Below are positions 54,889 to 64,000 of a DNA stretch of 64,000 bases, in pieces. The notes under the pieces are model-generated. The model searched no databases, had not been told where the DNA came from, and worked only from the letters and a program-made list of their open reading frames with translations. The DNA lies in the NCBI GenBank assembly GCA_026929865.2, contig CM049396.1, forward strand, positions 37,722,501 to 37,786,500, written 5' to 3'. Positions within the stretch are counted from its first letter, which is position 1. Each line of letters opens with the position of its first letter. A program made the position numbers and the translations under genes. The DNA comes from Hyperoplus lanceolatus (Eukaryota > Chordata > Actinopteri > Uranoscopiformes > Ammodytidae).

Positions 54889-56856
54889 AGCAAAAAGGAG
54901 CGGGCTCAAAGGACAACCCTGCCGGGTCCCACGGTGCAGATCAAAACTACTTGAGTAACGGCTGTTTGTTAATACTGAGGCAGAAGGGCATGCGTATAAT
55001 AATTTAACCCAAGAAGTGAAAACAGGACCCAAACCGAATTTCTCAAGGGTGAAAAACAAATAATTCCATTCTACTCTATCAAATGCTTTTTCAGCATCCA
55101 TAGAAGCGAGGTATTCTGATTCAATATTTCTGGGGGAATATAAAATGTTCATTAGCCGGCGGATATTATAAAATGATTGGCGTCCCTTTATAAACCCAGT
55201 TTGGTCGGGGGATATGATAGAGGGGAGAACATCCTCCAATCTGTGGGCGAGAATTTTCGCAAGTATCTTCACATCCGTATTTAATAGTGAAATTGGTCGG
55301 TATGATGCACAATCTAGAGGATCTTTATCCTTTTTTAACAACAGGGAAATACAGGCCTGGTAGAACGAAGGCGGGAGTTTACCTGACTCAAATGAGTCTG
55401 AGAATACTGAACATAAAAAAGGCGATAATTCGGCTGAAAATTTCTTAAAAAAGTCAGATGGAAGTCCGTCTGGACCAGGAGATTTAGATGTTATTGCTGC
55501 AATAATTTCCCTCTGACTAATAGGTGCCTCAAGGCTATGTCTCAGGTCTTGAGAAAGGGAAGGCATGTTTAGGTTACTGAAAAAGGTTTCCATCACCGCT
55601 GCGTCTACTGTACAATCAGAACTATACAAATTTGAATAGAATGTTTTGAGCTTTTCGTTTATCAATTTCTGATCTGATGTTTTACACCCACTGTCTGTCC
55701 GTATTCCAGGGATGAGTTGCTTCACTCTAAATCCGCGCAGTTGATTGGCCAGGAGTTTGCCAATCTTGTCACCATGCTCGTAAAAAGTACTTCTGCTCCT
55801 AAGCAACTGGTCAGCAACCTGACGAGAGGAAAGAAGGTTGAATTCTGTCTGAAGTTTTAAACGTTCTTTGTAAAGTTCAGATGAAGGTGAATTAGCATAT
55901 TGTCTGTCTATGTTCAGAATCTGATCAGCTATTTCAGTTTGTTTCTGTTTTGTACACTTATTTTTGTATGCTGCAAATGATATAATTTCACCTCTCAAAT
56001 AGGCTTTCAGGGCTTCCCAAATTGTTGCATTGGACACATCTGGTGTTTTATTTATACTCAAAAAAGTTTTAATATGTGTAGAGATGTGTGAAAGAAAACT
56101 CTCATCTGTGAGCAACAATGGATCCAGTCTCCACTGCCTTCTTGTAGACTCAACGTCAGAGAAAGCCAGTTGAAGGAGCAGAGGAGCGTGATCTGAGATC
56201 ACAATACTTTCATAACTGCATGACTTTAGGTCTGACATCAATGAATTATCAACAAAAAATAATCAATTCGGGTGTAAGTGTGGTGGACATGTGAAAAGAA
56301 TGAATATTCTCTTCCTGTGGGGTATAAAAACCTGTATGGATCAGAGAGGCTATAATCAGCAAGGAATGGTTTGATATAACCTGCAGATCTGCTAAGAGTG
56401 GCAAGTTTGGGGGAAGAGCGATCTAAGACTGGATCTAGATAACAATTAAAATCCCCACCAAGAATAAGAGAATGGGAATGGAGATCGGGGAGTTGAGAAA
56501 AAAATCTCTTAAAGAATTCTACATCATCGACGTTAGGCGCGTAGACGTTGGCCAAGTTTGCCTGAAACAATAATAAAACGTCAATTGTTGTCTGATTTAA
56601 TGTTTGAGGACTCAAAAGGAATATTACTATCAATAAGGATAGCTGTGCCCCTGGCCTTAGCCCTGAAATTAGAATGAAAAAATTGTCCACGCCAGCATTT
56701 ACTTAGTTGCCCATGGTCAGAGTCATGTAAGTGGGTTTCTTGAAGGAAAACTATTCCAGCCCTGAGCCGTTTTAGGTGGGTTAAGACCTTACCCCTTTTC
56801 ACTTGGTGATTTAGCCCCTTGACATCCCAACTAATTAAATTAAGATTGCCCTTCAT
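54889..56856 (-). pseudogene. L1 ORF2 (endonuclease and first half of RT), truncated
   Basis: The endonuclease starts MKGNLNLISWDVKGLNHQVK with QETH at about 56742, RGTAILID, then a frame change into NVYAPNVDDVEFF, GGDFNCYLDPVLDR (about 56450) and YTRIDYFL. A further change leads into SYESIVISDHAPLLLQLAFS and a long open frame to ALKAYLRGEIISFAAYKNKC. The RT follows with SKSPGPDGLPSDFFKKFSAE, SYRPISLLNTDVKILAKILA, QTGFIKGRQSFYNIRRLMNI, MDAEKAFDRVEWNYLF and GTRQGCPLSPLLFA. The match ends at LLFA (about 54889), before the YADD motif, and runs into unrelated sequence. Catalytic YADD, thumb and Cys-rich tail are missing. There are two frameshifts within the endonuclease part; the frame from 56241 to 54889 is otherwise open. 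Confidence 0.92.
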
Positions 56857-57088
56857 CTAGCTCAGTTATAGTGAGAGTAAAAAGAGTTGCTCCGATAACA
56901 AAAAGAGTAGCAAAATACAGAGGAAAAAAAACACACAAAAAAAAGGAAAACACAGATAACTGAAAACACAGCAGGTGATAACCCATCAGCTAAACCCCCA
57001 GTTAACACCACCCCATCCCACCCAGAACCCACCCCATATATTGCTCTAAACAGCAAACCCCAAAAGACCCTTACTAGTCTCACAACAA

Positions 57089-57090
57089 AC

Positions 57091-57126
<36 letters not shown>

Positions 57127-57600
57127 TCCTTTATTTAACCAGGTAAAATTCATTGAGATTAAAATCTCTTTTTCAAGAATGACCTGTCCAAGCCTTAACT
57201 TTCTAACCTGTGCTAGCTTCCCACATAAGTCTTGTACAATTCACCCCATAACAGCTAGTAACACTATGAACAATCCAGCAAACTGTCAAAATGACAACAC
57301 ACTAAACAAACATACCATGCTCAACCAACAAATTCGAAATACAAAAAAAGAACAAGGCGTGAGTTAGACAAGCTGTCCAAATGGCGAAAAAAATAAAAAA
57401 TAAAAATAAAGAACAGACACGCTTATCCAGCCGTTTTAAAATAGAGATACAAATAAAAAAAAGCGAGTGAGCTAGACAATACGTCAAAATGACAAGCAAC
57501 AAAAATGTCACGTTCACCCAGCTAATTTACTCATTTAAAAAAAAAAAGGGAGAAAAAACACGTATTGTACCATCAGTCTGAGAGTTTGACTGAGGATATG
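57089..57600 (+). repeat. Inserted repeat with (AATC)n tail
   Basis: AATCAATCAATCAATC then ATATCCTTTATTTAACCAGG and AAAATCTCTTTTTCAAGAATG. I recognise this as the end of a common fish retroelement carrying a tetranucleotide tail. The right limit is uncertain (A-rich text to about 57560). Confidence 0.55.
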
Positions 57601-58300
57601 AAAAGAGCATTTGTCCACATTGTATACTCACAGCAGGCAATCGTATTTACTACGGACTCACACCCAATGTAGATATGTAGTTAGATGCTTCAGAGACAGA
57701 CCGCAGCCACTTTCTCTCGCCGCTCTGGAGAGTAATCCGAAGCCTGGCAGGATGAAGAAGAGAAGGACGGAGACCGCGCTGATAAAGCTCAGCCATGACC
57801 CGCTTGTATTCAGCCCGCTGAATACTCCGCGCTGTAGTCCTCGTAGAACCGGAGCTTGTGGCCGTGGTACTCCAGCTCGTCCTGTTTACGTGCCTCTTTC
57901 ATGATCAGGTCTTTAGTCTGGTATCGGTGGAAGCGGATAACGACGGATCGCGGCCTCTCATGCGGTCCCGGTTTGGGTGCCAGAGTGCGGTGAGCTCTGT
58001 CCAGCTCCGGGAGAGAAGGGAGAACTTGATCACCAAACACCTCGACGAGGAGCTCGGAGAAAAAGGCGGCGGGGCGCGCACCCTCAAGTGACTCCGGTAA
58101 GCCCACAATACGAACGTTCTGTCTCCTGCTTCTCCCTTCCAGATCCGATAGTTTAGCTTTCAACAGCTTGTTATCTTCCTGCAGTGAGGAGCATGTAGCC
58201 TCAAGTTGCTCCAGGCGTCCGCAAACAGTTTCTGCATTCTCCTCGAGATCGGTTATACATTTCCCCTGGCCTGAGACCACGGCCTGGATGTTGTCCAGCT

Positions 58301-59773
58301 AAAGGCTGTTACATACTCCGCAAGAAGAAAGAACAAATTTTCGGTGACAGAGCTGCGAGAAGTTCTTTCTGGTCTGACATTACATACTTCATGAGAACTC
58401 AACTGCCGTACTCCTCACCGCGGCGCATTGTTACCATGGTAATTTGACTCAGTAGCGCCAGCTGCAGGGCTGTACGCTTATTTTTTTAGGTGGTAGCACT
58501 GGTGCTAGCAAGCAAAAAAATTCAGTAGCACAAAAATGTATTTGTTAGCACACAAAGTATGATCGAAAACTTGCATAACCCTAACCCTTGCATTTCACTG
58601 TAATTACCTTTGAGTCTGTCATCTTGGTCTCATTTGAGATTCTCAATTAATATTATATCCTAGTGTGTGCAGTAATAATTGTAGCAAAATGAATAGGGGT
58701 GCACTGATGGCAATTTAGACAAAGTAATCTAACCTGCCAATTGCAATTTTTTGCTGATTCAGAATTATTTCTCCCCATAAAAATATAAAAATAATATCTA
58801 TATCTATATATTTTTTGTATCTAGGCCTACATATAATTATTATATTAATAATAATATATTTTTTTTAAATGTCCTTCTGTTAATTAAAACCAAACTTTAA
58901 AACATTAAACATAGCCTATTAAATAAAAAAAGTATACATATTGGTACAATTTAGGATAAATTAAATAGGTTGTTGTGAATGTGTTGGGAGTTGTTCTTCG
59001 GTGGCTTATTTCAAACTTTGTTTTTAGACTACTGTTTACTTTTCTCTGCAGCTGAGTGAGTTGCCTTTCTAGCTAGAGCACTGCAGGGCTGTGAAGCGCT
59101 AACTTCCTGTTCATACCGGCTTCAAAATAAAAGTCAACTCATGTTTGGCTAGTAACAGGCTTTTAACGTGAAGGCGCACAGGAAATGTTCTGTTTGCACA
59201 CGCGCTAACTTAACTGCGGTAATGTGTCGTCTCCTTCCGGTTATTACCTTTGGTGAAGTTTTTATATGCTAGAATCGCTGCTCAAGCACAGATCCCGAGG
59301 ACACATATCTTTCACCAGCCAAAGTGGAGGTGGAATCAATAACTGACTTGCCTAAGTCTACATTTACCCCCATTTGGAGTGTTAATGTAGAGCCCTCTAA
59401 GCAGTGTTTTACAGCGCTCTTCTGTGTTTCAAAGACAGCCTCTCCTCATTAGCAGCCTGTCGCACTTGTGCGAATGGACCTGTATTCATCATCGCACGTG
59501 ACCAATTTCAGTAGCAAATGCGATCAAAACTGTTGCACTGTACAGCCCTGAGCTGATTTCACTTCGCTTTCCTCATTGACTTCAGACTGACCAATCACAC
59601 AATAGTTCTCGGACAAGCTGCGAGAAGAAAGTTCGGCCCGGGTGATGTGTCGAGAACAAGCTGCGAGAACAGCTAAACAAGAGCTGAGAGAAGAAAATGA
59701 CGTCATTTTCTTCTCGCAGCTCTGTCACCGAGAACTTTGTTCTTTCTTCTTGCGGAGTATGTAACAGCTTTTA
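58301..59773. mobile_element. MITE with about 60-bp TIRs, nested in L1 ORF1
   Basis: TAAAGGCTGTTACATACTCC, then GCAAGAAGAAAGAACAAA and GGTGACAGAGCTGCGAGAAG at 58301-58364, is inverted at 59710-59773. TA sits at each border. The subterminal sequence contains further copies of AGCTGCGAGAA. Interior holds a hAT at 58465-59550. Confidence 0.85.
58465..59550. mobile_element. hAT-like element nested in the MITE
   Basis: CAGGGCTGTAC (58465-58475) and GTACAGCCCTG (59540-59550) are inverted ends, flanked by AGCTG (58460-58464 and 59551-59555). The TSD is 5 bp as preserved, shorter than the usual 8. No transposase frame. Confidence 0.75.
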
Positions 59774-60190
59774 GTGTTCATGCTGGCGAAAGATGATTTA
59801 AACTCAGCGGCTATGGCTGCTCTATGCTGTTCAAGCAGATCCGAAATGGAAGCCATTGAGCTAGCACCAACGTCCATGCTAACCACTCTGTCCGAGGACA
59901 TATCTGACTCTGCCGAATCTCTTTTTGCGTTTTTCTTGCTTCTAGGCATTTCCCCAAAACAGTATCAGTGTTACCGGCAACACAAGCACACAAAAAAAAT
60001 CGAAAATAGGGTTTAATCAGTTAGGTCTGAAATATTTTGTGAGAGCTATAGAGCGATCGTACCTACCCCATGCTCTGTAACCCGGAAGTCCCTGAACAAA
60101 TATTTTCAGACCATTTCACCTACTTATAGCTGAATGGCAATTATGACAGTTTTGTCAAATATTACAGTGAAAAAATGATCAACTCAAACT

Positions 60191-60444
60191 TTAAGTAATG
60201 TTACAAAAATTACATTTTTTAACAGTTAGTTAATGCTTATTATTTTATTAATCAACTTTTGGTTCATGCTTAATTAATGCATTAACTAAGGTTAACTAAT
60301 GTAGTAATTCATACCTTAGTTAACATGAACATCATTAGTAAATGCTTACTGGACACATTAGTTAACAGATAACTAATGGTTAGTTAACCCTTATTAAGCA
60401 TTAACTAACCATTAATTAATGTACCCTTATTGTAAAGTGTTACC
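60191..60444 (-). repeat. Right terminal inverted repeat (about 254 bp)
   Basis: Reverse complement of 51050-51327 apart from point differences and one about 30-bp segment present only at the left (ATTTATAAATATCC-type text at about 51205-51230). Confidence 0.85.
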
Positions 60445-60452
60445 GTTTTTTT

Positions 60453-60653
60453 CAGGGTCTCAAAATTCCTGAAACTCCAGCAGTTAAAGGGATTCCATGC
60501 AAATGTAAGAACATGACATATATAGTATATTCCATTTAGAAGAGCATGGTGGGATATCCATATAAATGTACTGTATATTAACATGCGCTGTATGGCAAAC
60601 CTATTACAGTTTATTTCCCGAATGCTTACACACATGTTGCAGAATCTGGGCTA

Positions 60654-60688
<35 letters not shown>

Positions 60689-60881
60689 TGAGAGGCTTCA
60701 TCTAAAAATAATCAATTCATTTTTCTTCATAAATTGTGCATGATATAAAAGCCAATACAAAACAGAATTGTTTTAATGTCAGTAATAAACTGGTAAAGTG
60801 TTATGATGATATCTATAAGTTGTACATTTTGAATTTTACCATTGTGGTGGTTCTGATTCTTTTTGTTTACGCCCCCAGGAG
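60453..60881. other. No gene; (GT)n at 60654-60686
   Basis: Short non-coding stretch after the large TIR element. Confidence 0.55.
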
Positions 60882-61212
60882 CTTTCCAGCAGGTACACTC
60901 TTACTGCCTCACATGGTGCTCAGGCTCAGACTGATTGGTATTCAATTAATTGTTTTAGTTTTTATTTTCTCGCGTGTGTGAGAGTGTTTGTGTGATTGTG
61001 TTTTAAATATGCAGTATGTGTTTCCCCAATGATGCAGGAGATTTCCTTTTTGAACAATGTGTCTTGCGTAAAAAAAAAAGAAAAGAAAACAGTGTGTCGT
61101 GTCTTGGAGAATTTCAAACAGTGCAAAGCATATATTGTGTTTGTAGTGTTGCTGATTTTGTTTAGGGCATGGTTACACGAGTTAGAGGTTGTGATACTTT
61201 GCTGCATATAAA
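60882..61212 (-). mobile_element. IS630/Tc1-like element, fragment (copy 2)
   Basis: On the minus strand, TATCACAACCTCTAACT, CCATGCCCTAAACA, TTTGAAATTCTCCAA, GACACATTGTTCAAAAAGGA and ATACCAATCAGTCTGAGCC follow the order of 20210-20550. Only the leader is present, not the transposase. Confidence 0.75.
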
Positions 61213-64000
61213 CAAACATCTCTTTCGACCATATACTTTAGGGCCCCCTCACCAGGTTTGAAAAACTCCATGAAATATAATATATTTAAAATCGACGTTT
61301 ACACTAACATCTATGTCCGGCACGAGCAGAGGAAGCCGAGCTTAGTGAACCCCCAAAAACACCAATCAGGAGTTTGTTTGGAGCTGGTGTCTGCTGCAGC
61401 TTGTTCCCCTGTGCAATTTACAGCGTGTTCCCGGGAAAGCTTTCTTTTTTTCTTGTCCCAGGACTAGAACATCCTGGATCTTGTTACCCGTCTGATGTGG
61501 ACACATGATCTGATGGGGTCTATGGGATCTATGGGGGTGGGGTGGGAGGTGTGTGTGTGTGGGGGGGGGGGGGGGTCACAAAGGCGCCGTTGAGGAGGCA
61601 AGGCGATGCTGATTTTAAGACTGGTTGATGTCACTTTGACGGAGAACAGCAAGGGGCCATGTTGGTGTCAGCGGGAAGCCAGACAATCTTGACAAGCCCC
61701 TCTCCTAGCCCCCCCCCCCCACACACACACTGTGAGCTCTCTTTTAATGACCTAACCATGGAGTCTCTTCCGTTCCACAGCCCAAATCTTCTACATCTGA
61801 GTCACTAATATGCCTGGTCTCCTAACATATGTATAATCTGTGTCACAGATTGCCATCATTAAAGAAATCCTCATTATTCGTCTAATAACATTAGCTAGTT
61901 ATTAGTTTGGAACTGGTTCCAGAGTTGAAATGTGTTATGTATTATTAAATGTATTATGCGGAGAAGAAAAGACAACGTAGAGGGATTGACAAAAAAGAAA
62001 AAAATTACTTTTCTCCTTTTTCCTTTCAAAGTAAGAAAAGAGATGGCTGGTGTGTTAGTTGCCATGGAGATTTTAGACACTGTGGAGTTTCAAGGGAAGT
62101 CAATTAGCAAAATCTGGCTGCATCTCATTAGATTAGATGTTGTCTGTCTGGCAGCAGCAGTGTGTGTGTGTGTGTGTGCGGTTGAGTTTTGCGATTTATG
62201 TTTATCAGGGGGAGAATCGCTCTTATAAGCATTAATGGATGTCTTATATATACTGTTTTGCTTCAATGAGCAGCGGGCCAGTAACAATCGGTGCATCTGT
62301 GACCTGTCAGCAAGGGTGAAGGTTGAAGACTTTTCGCTCCATTGAAAAAGGCCTCTAATGTGGCTATTGTACATCTCAAATGAAGTATAATGTGGATGGA
62401 CCCAACTTGTTTGTCTCCACTGCACTGTGTTGCAAGGAAAAGGTGCCGGAGGCTAGGGGACTCTCACAAAAGGACCCCGCTGATAAATCTGTCTGTGCTA
62501 CAAAGTCATATAAAGACACACCCCCCACACAGAGAAACACACACACACACACACATTTGTACGGCTATACTTGTGAGGCCATTCATTGACATAATGCATT
62601 CCCTAGCCCCTTTCCCTAACCTTAACCATCGAAGCTAAATGCCTAACCCCAAATCTCACAACCCTTTCCTAGACCTAATTCATACCCAAACCTTTAAACG
62701 TAGTCTTAACCCTCAAACAGGCCTTTGAAGAAGTAAGGAGCGGGCAAAATGTCCTCACTTTCCAAAGATGTCCACGATACGATGGTTAAAAGCTTAAATT
62801 GGTCCTCAAAAAGATTCTTACACACACACACACAAACACACACCCACACTTAGCCAAGCGGGGATTTGCATGCATGAGCCTCCAAAAATACTCTGAAGAA
62901 AGTTGCTTTGCCTTCTCTGTCTCGCAGCTCTATTATGTCTCTGAGGATCAAAGGTGGAGCATCAGCAACATGCACCACCACCCACCCACCCTACCCAACC
63001 CCCAGATGCACCCACATACGGCAGCATGCTTTTGATATAGCAGTGTGAATCCCAAACAGCGTCTATACCGCCACTAATGAAAAGCAATATGGATTCCCCA
63101 AAGGCTGGCGCAGGGGGGTCTTATCATCAGCACAGGATAGGATATATATCATATTAGCACTTATCGGGCTCACAACGAGTATATCTGAGAGAAATCCTAA
63201 TAATGTATTCTCTGTGCCATTATCGCTGCCTTTGACCGCTTTCATTGTGGGGACCTGATGAGTCCACCAGAGTCCTTTCATTCATCCATTCATTTGTTCA
63301 TTTACTCATTCATTTACGCGCAGTTTCTGGCAGTAGCATAGAAGGCTTCCTGTCATTGTGTGTGACAGGCAGATGACACCAGCATGGCCCCCGAGGCGGA
63401 TCTGGCGATGCGGCATCTCTTGCTCATCAAGGAAAATAAAGGGGGACTTTGATGGTATCATCTCCAAGTCATAGCCCCCCACCACACACACACACACACA
63501 CACACACACCACCACCACCCCCAGCCCACACTGTCACACAACAGCAGACTTCCATTCCCAGTAATCGAGTTTCTGTCTCGCCTCTTTGTGTTCAGATGAA
63601 GATCTGATGAAGTCTGGCCCCTCTCCACAAACCTTTAGGTTACGGGGGCTTAGGAATATTTATTACAACACCTAGCAGTGAGAACCCCTTATACTGCAAT
63701 AATGCCCGGCTGTGAATTGAGAATTATTAATATAGAGTGTTTACTGTTCATTTAATCTACTATTAGGGTTTTGGTAGCCTACATGGTTCTATCAATCAAA
63801 CGTACACATTTGAGTTTCAGTAAGTTCTCCTGCCATATTTTAATTTGTTGTTTTGTTTGCTGGTTTCATATTTAAAGTAGTCCCTGAGTAATACAATTCA
63901 CTAACTGAACTGAGGTCCATGACAAGTCAGGACAAGTTGCAAAGTTCATTTGATAGGGCGGGGCGGGCAGAGTATTGCCTAAATTGATATGGCATATTTT
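61213..64000. other. No gene; microsatellite-rich, candidate conserved non-coding blocks
   Basis: Simple repeats: G run at 61561-61575, C run near 61710-61719, GT at 62160-62179, CA at 62538-62555 and 62820-62845, CATT-like at 63278-63315, CA at 63482-63508. The part 62575-62740 (CCCTAACCTTAACCATCG and relatives) is a dispersed fish repeat. The parts 61830-62420 and 63060-63290 have complex text without repeat termini and resemble regulatory DNA. No coding frame is convincing. Confidence 0.4.

Larger units (their letters stand above)
57640..59949 (-). pseudogene. L1 ORF1 split by a 1.5-kb MITE
   Basis: The N-terminus at 59949-59774 reads MPRSKKNAKRDSAESDMSSD, then MDVGASSMASISDLLEQHRA and SSFASMN. 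After the MITE it resumes at 58300 with LDNIQAVVSGQGKCITDLEE, a coiled coil (LEQLEATCSSLQEDNKLLKA) and the RRM-like domain RRQNVRIVGLPESLEG. PELDRAHRTLAPKP, PRSVVIRFHRYQTKDLIMKE and LRFYEDYSAE follow. A frameshift after SAEYSAG (about 57810) puts the last about 50 residues (YKRVMAELYQRG-like) in other frames. The domain order is that of L1 ORF1p. Loss or gain of about one base at the MITE junction also breaks the frame. Confidence 0.85.
54885..60010 (-). mobile_element. Second L1-clade LINE (minus strand), 3'-truncated, with nested insertions
   Basis: Order on the minus strand: ORF1 start (59949-59774), an inserted MITE (59773-58301), the ORF1 remainder (58300-about 57640), an inter-ORF repeat with (AATC)n, then ORF2 from 56856 to 54889 where it stops inside the RT. 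Loss of the 3' end is unusual for L1, which is normally 5'-truncated, so a later deletion is likely. The 5' limit is approximate. It is GC-richer than and distinct in sequence from the L1 at 19-26.8 kb. Confidence 0.85.
51050..60444. mobile_element. 9.4-kb segment bounded by long TIRs; carries FEN1-like relic copy 2
   Basis: The sequence from 51050 (GGCAACACTTTACAATAAG) over about 278 bp reappears as the reverse complement at 60191-60444 (ending CTTATTGTAAAGTGTTACC), with one about 30-bp gap. The outer flanks share GTTTTTT (51043-51049 and 60445-60451), a possible 7-bp TSD, though low complexity. Inside are subterminal repeats, the nuclease-family relic at 52.75-54.6 kb and a minus-strand L1 with further insertions. 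These TIRs match a repeat I recognise as common in fish. That the two ends belong to one insertion is inferred from their opposite orientation, equal length and flanks. Confidence 0.6.

Noticed and set aside
51050-54890. FEN1-like relic copy 2 as a simple part of the L1
   Set aside because: It is on the opposite strand, ends before the L1 breakpoint at about 54885, and matches the nuclease-like family along its whole length.
62575-62740. Interstitial telomeric repeat
   Set aside because: The CCCTAACCTTAACC words are irregular and match a dispersed fish repeat, not (TTAGGG)n.
1-64000. tRNA, rRNA, snRNA or miRNA genes
   Set aside because: I saw no cloverleaf with A/B boxes, no rRNA core sequences and no U-RNA. 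The hairpins found are better explained as transposon structures.

Overview
The window reads as non-coding, transposon-dense DNA from a teleost (ray-finned) fish. Support: two L1-clade LINEs; a Ty1/copia pol relic; a young LTR element; many Tc1/mariner, hAT and PIF/Harbinger-type elements with clean target-site duplications (TSDs); long (CA)n/(GT)n, (AT)n and CATT microsatellites; and intron-split coding fragments with GT-AG borders. No prokaryotic operon, rRNA, tRNA or CRISPR array is visible. The species cannot be named from the sequence.

Layout. 0-14 kb is a mosaic of DNA transposons: the 5' half of a Tc1-like element with an open transposase frame at the left edge, a TTAA-flanked MITE, a TIR element with a nested hAT, a Harbinger-type element keeping a Myb/SANT-like fragment, two hAT elements and decayed repeats. 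At 13.9-14.4 kb two phase-0 exons form the only host-gene-like coding sequence. 15.8-16.7 kb is a copia pol relic. 17-18 kb holds low-repeat sequence that could be conserved non-coding DNA. 19.1-26.8 kb is a nearly full-length L1 split by an IS630/Tc1-like element and a hAT.

27.8-32 kb is a near-perfect 3.9-kb palindrome centred on a deleted Tc1-like element. 32.4-36.5 kb is a very young 4.0-kb LTR retroelement (389-bp LTRs with one difference seen, TSD AAAGG). Its interior has no pol and consists mostly of six in-frame minisatellite arrays. 37-42 kb carries three TAA/TTA-flanked MITEs and a block that looks like regulatory desert DNA.

43.5-48.2 kb is a decayed, intron-containing gene of a multi-copy family whose C-terminal half carries FEN1/XPG-like (PIN-superfamily) nuclease signatures: E-A-D, S-E-D-T-D and G-C-D-T followed by G-K-G-K. 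A second, more decayed member lies at 52.75-54.6 kb, inside a 9.4-kb segment (51050-60444) bounded by about 250-280-bp terminal inverted repeats and a possible GTTTTTT TSD. That segment has also been hit by a second L1, a MITE inside the L1 and a hAT inside the MITE. The idea that this nuclease-like family belongs to a large TIR transposon is the best candidate here for an undescribed system, but it is inference. 60.9-64 kb is microsatellite-rich non-coding DNA with one more IS630-like fragment.

There is no functional gene network. The relations are stratigraphic: nested insertions with TSDs give relative ages, and the LTR element and the palindrome arms are the youngest structures.
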